Assembly (NCBI GenBank): GCA_002409745.1
Contig: DHOU01000016.1
Coordinates: 24,600 to 88,599 of the forward strand
DNA length: 64,000 nucleotides
Direction: 5' to 3'
Source of the DNA: Bacteroidales bacterium UBA5382
GTDB taxonomy: Bacteria > Bacteroidota > Bacteroidia > Bacteroidales > Dysgonomonadaceae
Part shown: positions 50,934-58,623 of the stretch, in pieces
Numbering within the stretch: position 1 is the stretch's first letter
Layout of the letters: each line of letters starts with the position of its first letter
The notes under the pieces: model-generated
What the model was told of the DNA's origin: nothing
Seen by the model: the letters and a program-made list of their open reading frames with translations, nothing else
Database searches by the model: none
Position numbers and translations under genes: made by a program

Positions 50934-51056
50934 TTACACTTCTCCCAATTTATGAATAAAATCATTCGTGCTCTCAGCATTCAATGCTTCCCGAAAGTTA
51001 GCCCCCATAGAAGTTCCCGATCGAAGTATTTGTTTACTGAGAATATATTCCTTCAT
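50934..51056 (-). pseudogene. Four-helix-bundle (S23/IVP) protein remnant
   Basis: A 40-codon frame reading KEYILSKQILRSGTSMGANF and on to REALNAESTNDFIHKLG. This is the central signature (SKQLLRSGTSIGANIxEA) of the four-helix-bundle proteins related to the 23S rRNA intervening-sequence protein, normally about 115-125 residues. The N-terminal 30 and C-terminal 50 residues are missing. Both sides run into short repeats. It lies between argH and the inserted segment. Confidence 0.85.
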
Positions 51057-51059
51057 AAC

Positions 51060-51123
51060 TCATAACTCATAATTCATAATTATTCTCTTGTATCCTTCGA
51101 TGCCCGCTTGCAGTTCGTCGATC
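51060..51123. repeat. 64-bp direct repeat, left copy (argE 3'-end copy)
   Basis: Identical to 53401-53464 except for one base (G at 51106, A at 53447). The right copy is the genuine 3' end of argE, including its stop codon; this left copy would encode the same last 20 or so codons but has no gene attached. The two copies are 2341 bp apart and bound a segment with a lipoprotein and an ATPase gene. Confidence 0.92.
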
Positions 51124-51124
51124 C

Positions 51125-51241
51125 TTAATCAAATATCTTATATTTTTCCAATAAAATATCTGATACTTTTTTTTCAATCAATTTACCGTCTACTTTTCCC
51201 TTATAAAAAGATAATAAGTTTTTATATTGTACTGTTGTCAT
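51125..51241 (-). CDS. Small ORF at the insertion edge
   Basis: A 38-codon AT-rich frame: MTTVQYKNLLSFYKGKVDGK, continuing with LIEKKVSDILLEKYKIFD. It ends one base from the left direct repeat and lies downstream of the lipoprotein gene on the same strand. Codon content is plausible but I do not recognise it; it could be a real small protein or the cut end of a larger gene. Confidence 0.35.
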   Translation of the reverse strand: MTTVQYKNLLSFYKGKVDGKLIEKKVSDILLEKYKIFD

Positions 51242-51262
51242 GTTTATATTTTATTTCATCTT

Positions 51263-51769
51263 TCATTTGAATGTTACTTCGGAATCCTTAATTTCATTTG
51301 CAATTGCTACAGATTCAGCAAATGCAATACCCGGCCTTCCTGTCTTCCATTCAGCCTTCGCCCAGTCAACTGAAATACCGAAACCAGCAAACATTGATGC
51401 TCCCATTGATGCTTCCGTTCCTGCTTTCCATTCTGATTTTATAACTGCAGTAGATACGCCTTCTTTTTCAGTCACAAATGCAGTTAATCTTTGAAGAGTT
51501 GATTGTCCTACGTCTTTACCTTCCGTGACAACATATTTCATTTCTTTATCACCTTTAGAAATTCTATGACCTCTCGTTATTAATGTGTACATAATTTCCT
51601 CGTACAAATCATCTGCCGGAATGTTTTTGATTATGATAACCTCTTTTGCTCCATCCGGTATTGATTTTAACTTTAACTCGCTTAGTCCTGATGTTTGTGC
51701 TATATGAGAAGTGCTAATGCAGCCCAACATTGATATAGCGTAAAGTGCTATAGATAAAGCCTTTTTCAT
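51263..51769 (-). CDS. Hypothetical lipoprotein in the inserted segment
   Basis: A 168-residue protein with a lipoprotein signal (MKKALSIALYAISMLGC, Cys17). The mature part has a short beta-rich N-terminal half (EVIIIKNIPADDLYEEIMYT) and a Gly/Ala-rich C-terminal half (EWKAGTEASMGASMFAGFG, EWKTGRPGIAFAESVA) in which EWKxG occurs twice. I do not recognise the family. Its start is preceded by a strong Shine-Dalgarno sequence, which is unusual among its neighbours and suggests a donor outside Bacteroidota. Confidence 0.75.
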   Translation of the reverse strand: MKKALSIALYAISMLGCISTSHIAQTSGLSELKLKSIPDGAKEVIIIKNIPADDLYEEIMYTLITRGHRISKGDKEMKYVVTEGKDVGQSTLQRLTAFVTEKEGVSTAVIKSEWKAGTEASMGASMFAGFGISVDWAKAEWKTGRPGIAFAESVAIANEIKDSEVTFK

Positions 51770-51776
51770 TTTAATA

Positions 51777-51783
51777 CCTCCTT
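51777..51783 (-). promoter_or_regulatory. Canonical Shine-Dalgarno site of the lipoprotein gene
   Basis: On the minus strand AAGGAGG lies 7 bases before the ATG. Other genes in this window have A-rich starts without such a site, as is normal in Bacteroidota. It both fixes the start codon and marks the gene as atypical. Confidence 0.85.
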
Positions 51784-52069
51784 TTTAAAATTAATATTTT
51801 TACATTTGTAAGTAAACTGTTCCATAATCTTTTTATTTTAGTGATAAACAAAGAAATATTCCATAAACTCCATAGGTATCATTTTCATCCGCATCTATTT
51901 CAATCTTGCTTCAGTTTAGGATTCGCCATTCTCAATTCATTACAAAGGTAATTTCTTTTCAGGGAATTGAGAAAAACTATGCAGAAAAATATTATCTATT
52001 TAATAAAAGGGATGATAAAATATCGGTAACTTTTTAAAAGCCTACCGGAAGTTTCAATTTTTAAGTATA

Positions 52070-52120
52070 AAAAGTTTCGAGTTTAATCGAAATCACTGTA
52101 TCTTTGTAGAAAAGTTTCGA
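52070..52120 (+). promoter_or_regulatory. Promoter and direct-repeat operator candidate of the ATPase gene
   Basis: AAAAGTTTCGA occurs at 52070-52080 and again at 52110-52120, exactly 40 bases apart (about four helical turns). Between them is the -7 element TATCTTTG (52099-52106). The second copy ends 3 bases before the start codon. A regulator bound to both copies could loop or mask the promoter. The rest of the 350-bp gap (51784-52069) is AT-rich with no gene. Confidence 0.5.
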
Positions 52121-52122
52121 AT

Positions 52123-53385
52123 ATGGACGAAAGATTTGAAAAACTCAAGAAATACAATCTCTGGGGTAAAAGCGCCCCTTCATTCGGATTTATACGCACC
52201 GGCTATACCGATAGAATATACGCTTATAAAGGGAACCGCCTTGTAAAAGTTCTGGTAGGCCAACGCCGGGCGGGTAAAAGTTATATATTGCGGCAACTGG
52301 CATCGAAGTTAGTCGAAAGCGGTGTCAATACGAAAAATATCTTTTTTATCAATCGGGAATTAGCGGATTTCGACTTCCTTAAAACCTATAAAGATCTCGA
52401 TGACCTATTTAAATTGTACAAAACCCTGCTAAAACCGCGAGGACGTATCTATCTGTTTATAGACGAAGTACAGAATATCGAAGGTTGGGAACATTTCGTC
52501 AACTCTTATTCACAAGACTATATTGACGAGTACGAATTGTTTATCAGCGGTTCTAACTCTAAAATGCTATCGGGAGAATTGGCCACCCTGCTATCAGGTC
52601 GTTATGTTTGTTTTGAAATATTCCCTTTTAGCTTTAAGGAATATATCGGAATAAACGGAAAGGAACAATCGAAAAATAGTTTTATAGAATATATGAGTAG
52701 CGGCGGAATGCCGGAACTATTTATGCTGCCCGATCAGGAATTGAGACGCAATTATATTTCAGCATTGAAGGATACCGTACTTTTACGCGACATCATACAA
52801 CGCTACCACATTAAGGATGCGCGCCTTTTGGAAGATATATTCATTTATTTGGTTAACAACGCATCGAATTTGTTATCGGTACGTAATATCTCCAATTACT
52901 TTAAAAGCAGCGGACGTAAAACAAGCTATGATACGGTTTCTGCTTATATCGGTTATATAGAGGACGCTTATCTGGCTCACAGGGTTGAGCGGTATAACAT
53001 TAGAGGAAAAGAAACCATAGCCGGCAACTGTAAATACTACATTAATGATTTGTCATTTAACAACTACCTGTATCAGGGCTTTGGTTACGGTGCCGGTTAT
53101 TTATTGGAGAATATCGTGTATCTTGAATTGGCAAGGATGGGATTCGATGTGTATGTAGGTAGCATTAAGGATAAAGAGGTCGATTTTGTGGCGATAAAGG
53201 GCGATCGTATTGTATATGTTCAGAGCGCTTATATGCTGATGGACAAAGAGACCATCGCACGTGAATATTCGGCATTAGAATCAATTGACGACAGTTATGA
53301 GAAAATCGTCGTGTCATTGGATGATATCGAGCTTCCTATTCGAGAAGGAATTAAACATATCCAGGCGTGGAATTTTTGTAAATAA
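52123..53385 (+). CDS. AAA-family ATPase with DUF4143 domain
   Basis: A 420-residue protein: an AAA_14 domain (about 35-190) with Walker A GQRRAGKS (46-53) and Walker B LFIDE (111-115, in RIYLFIDEVQNIEGWEHFV), sensor-like FISGSNSKML, then DUF4143 (about 215-380), which ends in a nuclease-like EVDFVAIKGDRIVYVQ. These proteins are abundant in anaerobes, their function is unsettled, and they are often mobile. It is transcribed against the arginine operon inside the 2.3-kb insertion. Confidence 0.9.
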   Translation: MDERFEKLKKYNLWGKSAPSFGFIRTGYTDRIYAYKGNRLVKVLVGQRRAGKSYILRQLASKLVESGVNTKNIFFINRELADFDFLKTYKDLDDLFKLYKTLLKPRGRIYLFIDEVQNIEGWEHFVNSYSQDYIDEYELFISGSNSKMLSGELATLLSGRYVCFEIFPFSFKEYIGINGKEQSKNSFIEYMSSGGMPELFMLPDQELRRNYISALKDTVLLRDIIQRYHIKDARLLEDIFIYLVNNASNLLSVRNISNYFKSSGRKTSYDTVSAYIGYIEDAYLAHRVERYNIRGKETIAGNCKYYINDLSFNNYLYQGFGYGAGYLLENIVYLELARMGFDVYVGSIKDKEVDFVAIKGDRIVYVQSAYMLMDKETIAREYSALESIDDSYEKIVVSLDDIELPIREGIKHIQAWNFCK

Positions 53386-53400
53386 TCCACGATATTTAAT

Positions 53401-53464
53401 TCATAACTCATAATTCATAATTATTCTCTTGTATCCTTCGATGCCCACTTGCAGTTCGTCGATC
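53401..53464. repeat. 64-bp direct repeat, right copy (within argE)
   Basis: The 3' end of argE, from the stop codon inward. 63 of 64 bases match the left copy at 51060-51123. Together they bracket the inserted segment as direct repeats, with one copy rebuilt as a functional gene end. Confidence 0.92.
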
Positions 53465-54459
53465 AACACAAACTCATCGGCCTGATGCGAACGGCTCGAT
53501 TCGCCCGGTCCCATCTTGACGGCCGGACAAGTCAACCGCATCCAGTCCGAAGTCGTGGGTGAAACATATGTTTCCAATCCCAACTTTTCAACGCAGCACA
53601 GCAACGGATGCCCCGGCGGCGTGGCCGAACTGCGGTTGGTGAGCGAACGCGCCTTCAGCGTACTCTTTACCTTTGGTTGTAGAATCTGCATAATCTCCGG
53701 ATTGGTATAGCAATCAGTGGGGCGGATATCGACCACAAAACGGCACCGGTCGGGCACGACATTGTGTTGCGTACCCGCTTGAATTTGGGTCACGGACAAT
53801 TTTACATCGCCCATCACCGGCGATCGTTTTTCGAACCGCATTGACCGCATCGTTGCAATATCTTCCAACGCGATATAGATGGCGTTCACGCCCTCGTCGC
53901 GGGCCGCATGACCGCTTATTCCATGCGCCTCGCCGTCGATGACCAGCAATCCGCGCTCGGCGATGGCGGCGCGCATGCCCGTAGGCTCTCCTACAATCGC
54001 ACAATCGATCGCAGGAATCGCCTCCGTGACTTTCCGTATACCGTTTACGCCCGAGTTTTCTTCTTCGCACGATAACACCAGCAGCAGATTAAAGGGAAGC
54101 TGCGTTTTGTAAAAATGTAAAAACGTTTCCAACAGGCACACCCCGCTTGCGCCGGCATCGTTGCTGCCTAATCCGTAGACGTGCGTTTCGGAGATGGGCG
54201 GATTAAACGGATCGAAAGTGTAGCTTGACGCAGGGCGCACAGTATCGAGATGCGAATTCAACATCAGCGTCGGTTTGCCCGCATCGAAATGCGGTTGCCG
54301 TACCACCAGGTTATGCACGATCTGTTCCGAGGGGATCCCAAAACCGGACAAGTAGCCGCGCAGGTAATCGCTCCGTTCTTTTTCTTCCCCCGAAAAAGAA
54401 GGTATCGACACCAACTTGCGAAGCAATTCGGTTGTTCTTTTTATCGATGAATTATTCAT
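53401..54459 (-). CDS. argE: M20-family N-acyl-ornithine deacylase
   Basis: A 352-residue zinc peptidase-fold deacylase. NSHLDTVRP (metal His and Asp), LGSNDAGASGVCLLE, SCEEENSGVNG (catalytic Glu pair) and the GISGHAARDEGVNAIY lid-domain motif are intact. Position in the operon argues that it removes the succinyl (or acetyl) group from N-acylornithine or N-acylcitrulline. The extreme C-terminus (IIMNYEL) is encoded by short-repeat DNA. Its last 64 bp are duplicated at 51060-51123. Confidence 0.88.
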   Translation of the reverse strand: MNNSSIKRTTELLRKLVSIPSFSGEEKERSDYLRGYLSGFGIPSEQIVHNLVVRQPHFDAGKPTLMLNSHLDTVRPASSYTFDPFNPPISETHVYGLGSNDAGASGVCLLETFLHFYKTQLPFNLLLVLSCEEENSGVNGIRKVTEAIPAIDCAIVGEPTGMRAAIAERGLLVIDGEAHGISGHAARDEGVNAIYIALEDIATMRSMRFEKRSPVMGDVKLSVTQIQAGTQHNVVPDRCRFVVDIRPTDCYTNPEIMQILQPKVKSTLKARSLTNRSSATPPGHPLLCCVEKLGLETYVSPTTSDWMRLTCPAVKMGPGESSRSHQADEFVLIDELQVGIEGYKRIIMNYEL

Positions 54460-54465
54460 AAATAA

Positions 54466-54558
54466 GTCTAATGTCTAATGTCTAATGTCTAATGTCATTG
54501 GTCAACGGTCGCCAGTCAATGGTCATTCTCTAACCTCTAACCTCCAATCTCTATTCTC
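54466..54558. repeat. 7-bp tandem repeats between argE and argB
   Basis: TAATGTC heptamers (54466-54500) followed by GGTCAAC/GGTCGCC/GGTCATT-like and CTAACCT-like copies. The tracts fill the 91-bp gap. Confidence 0.75.
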
Positions 54559-55363
54559 CCTTGACCAGCCTAGTTCCTTTTCCGTTTAATAAATTTTTCG
54601 CGTGAAGGATAATCACTTCCGACACGCCCTGCTCGATGGATTTGAACGAATTATCCATTTTAGGAATCATACCGTCGGCAATCACGCCTGCCGCGCGATA
54701 TGTCAGATATTCCGGTTTATCGATCGAAGGAATCAGGGTGTTCGCGTCATTCACATCTTTCAGGACCCCTTCCTTTTCAAAACAATAATACAGACGTGTC
54801 GTATATGTCGAAGAAAGCGCTGTGCCCATCAGGTAAGCGATGGTATCGGCATTCGTATTAAGCAACGAACCCGCCTCATCGTGCGTAATGGCGCAGATCA
54901 CCGGTGTCAGTCCGCTCTCAAGCAACCGCGCCAGTACTTCCGTTCCGATCCTTTCCGGTTCGGGATCGCCGGCAAAGCCGAAATCTATCGGATGAGGGGA
55001 GCGTTTCTTGGCCGGGATGATGTTTCCGTCAGCCCCTGACAGTCCGATGGCATTGCATCCGAGTTTCTGTAATAACGCCACGATGCTTTTGTTGATCCAT
55101 CCGGCATACACCATCGTCACGATTTTCAAAGTCTCCGCATCGGTAATGCGGCGGCCTTGAAGCATCTTTGGCTCGATGCCCAGTTGCCGGGACAATTTCG
55201 AGGCCATCACCCCTCCCCCGTGAACCAGCAGTTTCCTTCCCGGCAACTTTTCAAAATCCGACAGGAACGCCTCCAGCGTTTCGGGATTATCCACCACGTT
55301 TCCCCCGATTTTTACGATTGAAACCGCCGGTTTATCCTTTTCCGGTAACATATCCTCTTCCAT
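54551..55363 (-). CDS. argB: N-acylglutamate kinase
   Basis: A 270-residue amino-acid kinase: SIVKIGGNVVDNP (nucleotide-binding Lys and Gly-Gly), LLVHGGGVMAS, GLSGADGNIIPA and NADTIAYLMGTAL. It phosphorylates N-acetyl- or N-succinylglutamate. Second ATG at codon 5 (MLPEKDKPAV) is also possible. Between argF' (44 bp upstream) and argE in the operon. Confidence 0.93.
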   Translation of the reverse strand: MEEDMLPEKDKPAVSIVKIGGNVVDNPETLEAFLSDFEKLPGRKLLVHGGGVMASKLSRQLGIEPKMLQGRRITDAETLKIVTMVYAGWINKSIVALLQKLGCNAIGLSGADGNIIPAKKRSPHPIDFGFAGDPEPERIGTEVLARLLESGLTPVICAITHDEAGSLLNTNADTIAYLMGTALSSTYTTRLYYCFEKEGVLKDVNDANTLIPSIDKPEYLTYRAAGVIADGMIPKMDNSFKSIEQGVSEVIILHAKNLLNGKGTRLVKGE

Positions 55364-55406
55364 CCACGTAATTCATACTTCATAATTCATAACTCATACT
55401 TCATCC

Positions 55407-56354
55407 CTATTTCAACATTTCTTTCAGCACCGTTTGCGCCGACACCACACGATTGGCCGCTTCGGGGATAACGATCGACTGCGGACTATCGATGACCTGA
55501 TCCGTCACGATCATATTGCGCCGGACCGGCAGGCAGTGCATGAAATACGCATGATTCGTCAACGCCATTTTCTGCGCATCCACCGTCCACGAACGATCGG
55601 TCGACAAAATTTTGCCGTAGTTCGGATCCCTGTAGGCAGCCCAGTTTTTGGCATAGATGAAATCGGCCCCCCGATAGGCCTTTTCGCGATCGTATTCCAC
55701 CGTGGCATTACCGACAAACTGCTCGTCGAGTTCATACCCTTCGGGATGGGTAATAACGAACTCATAATCGGTAGCGTTCATCCACTCGGCAAACGAGTTA
55801 GGAACCGCCTGCGGCAGCGCGCGGGGATGAGGCGCCCACGTGAGTACCACTTTCGGCCGGGGAGTCTTCTTGAATTCCTCGATCGTGATAAGGTCGGCGA
55901 AACTCTGCAACGGATGCCGTGTCGCCGCCTCCATGCTGATGACCGGTTTCCCCGAATAACGGATGAACTGTTCCAGAACGACTTCGTTATAATCATCGGC
56001 CTTGTTGTGGAACTGCGCAAAAGAGCGCACGCCGATGATATCGCAATAAGCGCCCATCACGGGAATGGCTTCCAACATGTGCTCCGGCTTATCACCATCC
56101 ATCACTACACCTTTCTCCGTTTCCAACTTCCATGCACCCTGATTGATATCCAGCACAATGACATTCATTCCGAGATTCAGCGCCGCTTTTTGCGTGCTCA
56201 ATCGGGTGCGCAGGCTCGAATTGAAAAATATCATCAATAGGGTTTTGTTTTTTCCCGATTCCTGATCGGCGAAGGGATTTTCTTTCACATATTTCGCTTT
56301 TTCCAAAGCCGTTTTCAGATCGCCGATGTCGTGTACAGAGGTAAACTTCTTCAT
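55407..56354 (-). CDS. argF': N-succinylornithine carbamoyltransferase
   Basis: A 315-residue transcarbamylase. FNSSLRTRLSTQKAALN holds the carbamoyl-phosphate-binding STRT-like loop (SLRTR), and MHCLPVRRNMIVTDQVI the second active-site loop. Pro90 in DGDKPEHMLEA is the residue that published structural work links to succinyl rather than acetyl specificity (Glu in the Xanthomonas acetylornithine enzyme). The enzyme therefore probably acts on N-succinyl-L-ornithine, as in Bacteroides fragilis. It overlaps argD by 4 bases. Confidence 0.92.
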   Translation of the reverse strand: MKKFTSVHDIGDLKTALEKAKYVKENPFADQESGKNKTLLMIFFNSSLRTRLSTQKAALNLGMNVIVLDINQGAWKLETEKGVVMDGDKPEHMLEAIPVMGAYCDIIGVRSFAQFHNKADDYNEVVLEQFIRYSGKPVISMEAATRHPLQSFADLITIEEFKKTPRPKVVLTWAPHPRALPQAVPNSFAEWMNATDYEFVITHPEGYELDEQFVGNATVEYDREKAYRGADFIYAKNWAAYRDPNYGKILSTDRSWTVDAQKMALTNHAYFMHCLPVRRNMIVTDQVIDSPQSIVIPEAANRVVSAQTVLKEMLK

Positions 56355-57478
56355 TTGTTCGTATATTTTGTAAATTCATGAATAAACATATCGACTTCTT
56401 CTTTCGATATCGTCAGCGGCGGAAGCAACCGCATAACATGGTTCTTCGCTCCGCCGGTGAAGATATGCCCTTCATAAAGCAGCCGGTCGCGCAGTCCCGC
56501 ATATTCGGGCTGTAATTCTACGCCGAGCATTAATCCGCGCCCGCGAACCTCCTTGATTCCCTTGCAAGTCGATAGTTTTTCGAGCAGATAAGCGCCCATT
56601 TTCGCTGCGTTTTCGACTAACGATTCGTTTTTTATCACATCCAACACAGCGATAGCGGCAGCGCATGCCAGATGATTTCCGCCGAAGGTTGTTCCCAACA
56701 TTCCCTTCTTCGCTTCAAACGCGGGAGAAATCAATACCCCGCCAATCGGGAACCCGTTGCCCATGCCTTTGGCTGTCGTAATGATATCGGGACGGATGCC
56801 GGCATGTTGATGAGCAAAGAACTTACCCGTACGTCCGTAACCGGATTGAATCTCGTCGAGGATAAACACAGCCCCGTACTTTTTGCAAAGCCTTTCCAGT
56901 TGGATGAGAAACTCGTCTTGCGGCACCAAGATACCGGCCACGCCCTGTATGCCTTCGATAATCACCGCCGCCACATCGCCCTTTTCCAACTGTCTGGCAA
57001 CCGCATCGATATCGTTAAGAGGTACGAAAATCACTTCGTGTTTGCCGTTGAACGGCGACTGAATCGCCGGATTATCGGTCACCGCCACGGCACCCGATGT
57101 GCGTCCGTGAAAAGCGCCCGAAAAAGCAACCGCCCTCTTTTTGTTCGTGTGAAAAGACGCGAGTTTCAGGGCATTCTCGTTCGCCTCGGCGCCCGAATTG
57201 CAAAGGAATAGCCGGTAATCGGAATAACCGCTCGCCTCCCCCAGCCTCTCGGCTACTTCGGACTGCAAACGATTCAATACCGAATTGGAATAAAAACCGA
57301 TCTTCTCTACTTGCTGCGAGATAGCCCGCACATATTCCGGATGCGAATGCCCGATGGAGATCACCGCGTGCCCCCCGTAAAAATCGAGATATTCGGTGCC
57401 GGCGGCATCCCATAACCGGCATCCTTCAGCCCGTACCGGCTCGATATTCCATAAAGTATATACGTCGAATAAATTCAT
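56351..57478 (-). CDS. argD: N-acylornithine aminotransferase
   Basis: A 375-residue class III PLP aminotransferase. FCNSGAEANENALKLA-type motif (LFLCNSGAEANENALKLASF), FILDEIQSGYGRTGKFFAHQ (PLP Asp) and TTAKGMGNGFPIGGVLI (PLP Lys) are all present. It converts N-acylglutamate semialdehyde to N-acylornithine. It overlaps argF' by 4 bases. A 170-bp gap with heptamer repeats separates it from argC. Confidence 0.94.
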   Translation of the reverse strand: MNLFDVYTLWNIEPVRAEGCRLWDAAGTEYLDFYGGHAVISIGHSHPEYVRAISQQVEKIGFYSNSVLNRLQSEVAERLGEASGYSDYRLFLCNSGAEANENALKLASFHTNKKRAVAFSGAFHGRTSGAVAVTDNPAIQSPFNGKHEVIFVPLNDIDAVARQLEKGDVAAVIIEGIQGVAGILVPQDEFLIQLERLCKKYGAVFILDEIQSGYGRTGKFFAHQHAGIRPDIITTAKGMGNGFPIGGVLISPAFEAKKGMLGTTFGGNHLACAAAIAVLDVIKNESLVENAAKMGAYLLEKLSTCKGIKEVRGRGLMLGVELQPEYAGLRDRLLYEGHIFTGGAKNHVMRLLPPLTISKEEVDMFIHEFTKYTNK

Positions 57479-57592
57479 TTCATTTTTATTTTAATAAGTC
57501 GACAGTCTCTGGTCGCCAGTCGCCGGCAGCCGGTCTAAAGTCATCCTTCATAGTCCGTTAGATTTTAGACCTCTGGCTTTTGACCTTTTGCA

Positions 57593-57651
57593 TTCATCGT
57601 TCATAACTCATCATTTGTAATCTGTAATTCGTAATTTGTAATTTGTAATTA
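57593..57651. repeat. 7-bp tandem repeats between argC and argD
   Basis: Copies of TTTGTAA/TCTGTAA/TTCGTAA follow the argC stop; a second degenerate stretch (GTCGCCAGTCGCCGGCAGCC) is near 57511-57530. They fill much of the 170-bp gap inside the operon. Confidence 0.75.
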
Positions 57652-58623
57652 AAACCCCGTCCCTTTCAGTTTCAATCCGGCGGTTTCGTCCAACCCGAAC
57701 AGCAGGTTCATATTCTGAACCGCCTGTCCCGATGCTCCTTTCAGCAAATTATCGATAATCGATGTGATATGAATATAGCCATTGTGAAACTCCACATGCA
57801 CGAATCCTTTGTTCGTATTTACCACCTCTTTCAAACTGATCGGTGCATCGGACACAAACACAAAAGGCGAACCATTGTAGTATTGCTTGTATAAATCGAT
57901 AACTTCTTTTTCATCCGCTTTCGCAGTCCATTTCGTATAAACACTCGCGAATATCCCGCGGGGGAAATCACCCCGCATCGGCACAAACTGAATCGACGGA
58001 AGCTCCCGGCTACCGGCTGAAGCCAATGTATGACGTATTTCCTCCAAGTGTTGGTGCGTAAAGGGTTTATAAACGGATATATTATTATCTCGGTAACTGA
58101 AATGCGTAGTTTCGCCGGGCTTCTTCCCCGCTCCGGTCGATCCCGTAATAGCATGCACATGGATATCGTCCCACAATACATCGATCGAAGCCAACGGAAG
58201 CAATGCCAGCAATATCGACGTGGCGAAGCATCCCGGATTGGCGACATTTTGCGCCGTACGAATCTTCTGTTTATTCAACTCGCACAAACCGAAAACAAAC
58301 TCCCGCTCGCCAAAGAACGGATCGTTCCGGAAATCGTTTCCCAAATCGATCACCTTGCACGAGATCGGCACATCGTGCTCTTGCAAAAACGCACGCGACA
58401 ATCCGTGCCCCAGGCAAAGAAACAACACATCCGGCCGGCCGATGGCATCGGTAAAGCGCAAATCGGTTTCGCCTAACAAATCGCGATGTACGTCGCTGAC
58501 CGCCTGCCCGACGGAAGTCGTGCTCACGACCGACTCTATCGTAACGTCCGGATGGTTAACCAATATACGCAGCAGTTCTCCCGCCGTGTACCCGGTACCG
58601 CCCGCAATACTTGCTCTAATCAT
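57649..58623 (-). CDS. argC: N-acyl-gamma-glutamyl-phosphate reductase
   Basis: A 324-residue NADPH-dependent reductase. IAGGTGYTAGELLRILV is the nucleotide-binding loop and VANPGCFATSILLALLPL has catalytic Cys132. HTH-like HQHLEEI with the general-base His follows. It reduces N-acylglutamyl phosphate to the semialdehyde. It overlaps argG by 8 bases. Confidence 0.95.
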   Translation of the reverse strand: MIRASIAGGTGYTAGELLRILVNHPDVTIESVVSTTSVGQAVSDVHRDLLGETDLRFTDAIGRPDVLFLCLGHGLSRAFLQEHDVPISCKVIDLGNDFRNDPFFGEREFVFGLCELNKQKIRTAQNVANPGCFATSILLALLPLASIDVLWDDIHVHAITGSTGAGKKPGETTHFSYRDNNISVYKPFTHQHLEEIRHTLASAGSRELPSIQFVPMRGDFPRGIFASVYTKWTAKADEKEVIDLYKQYYNGSPFVFVSDAPISLKEVVNTNKGFVHVEFHNGYIHITSIIDNLLKGASGQAVQNMNLLFGLDETAGLKLKGTGF

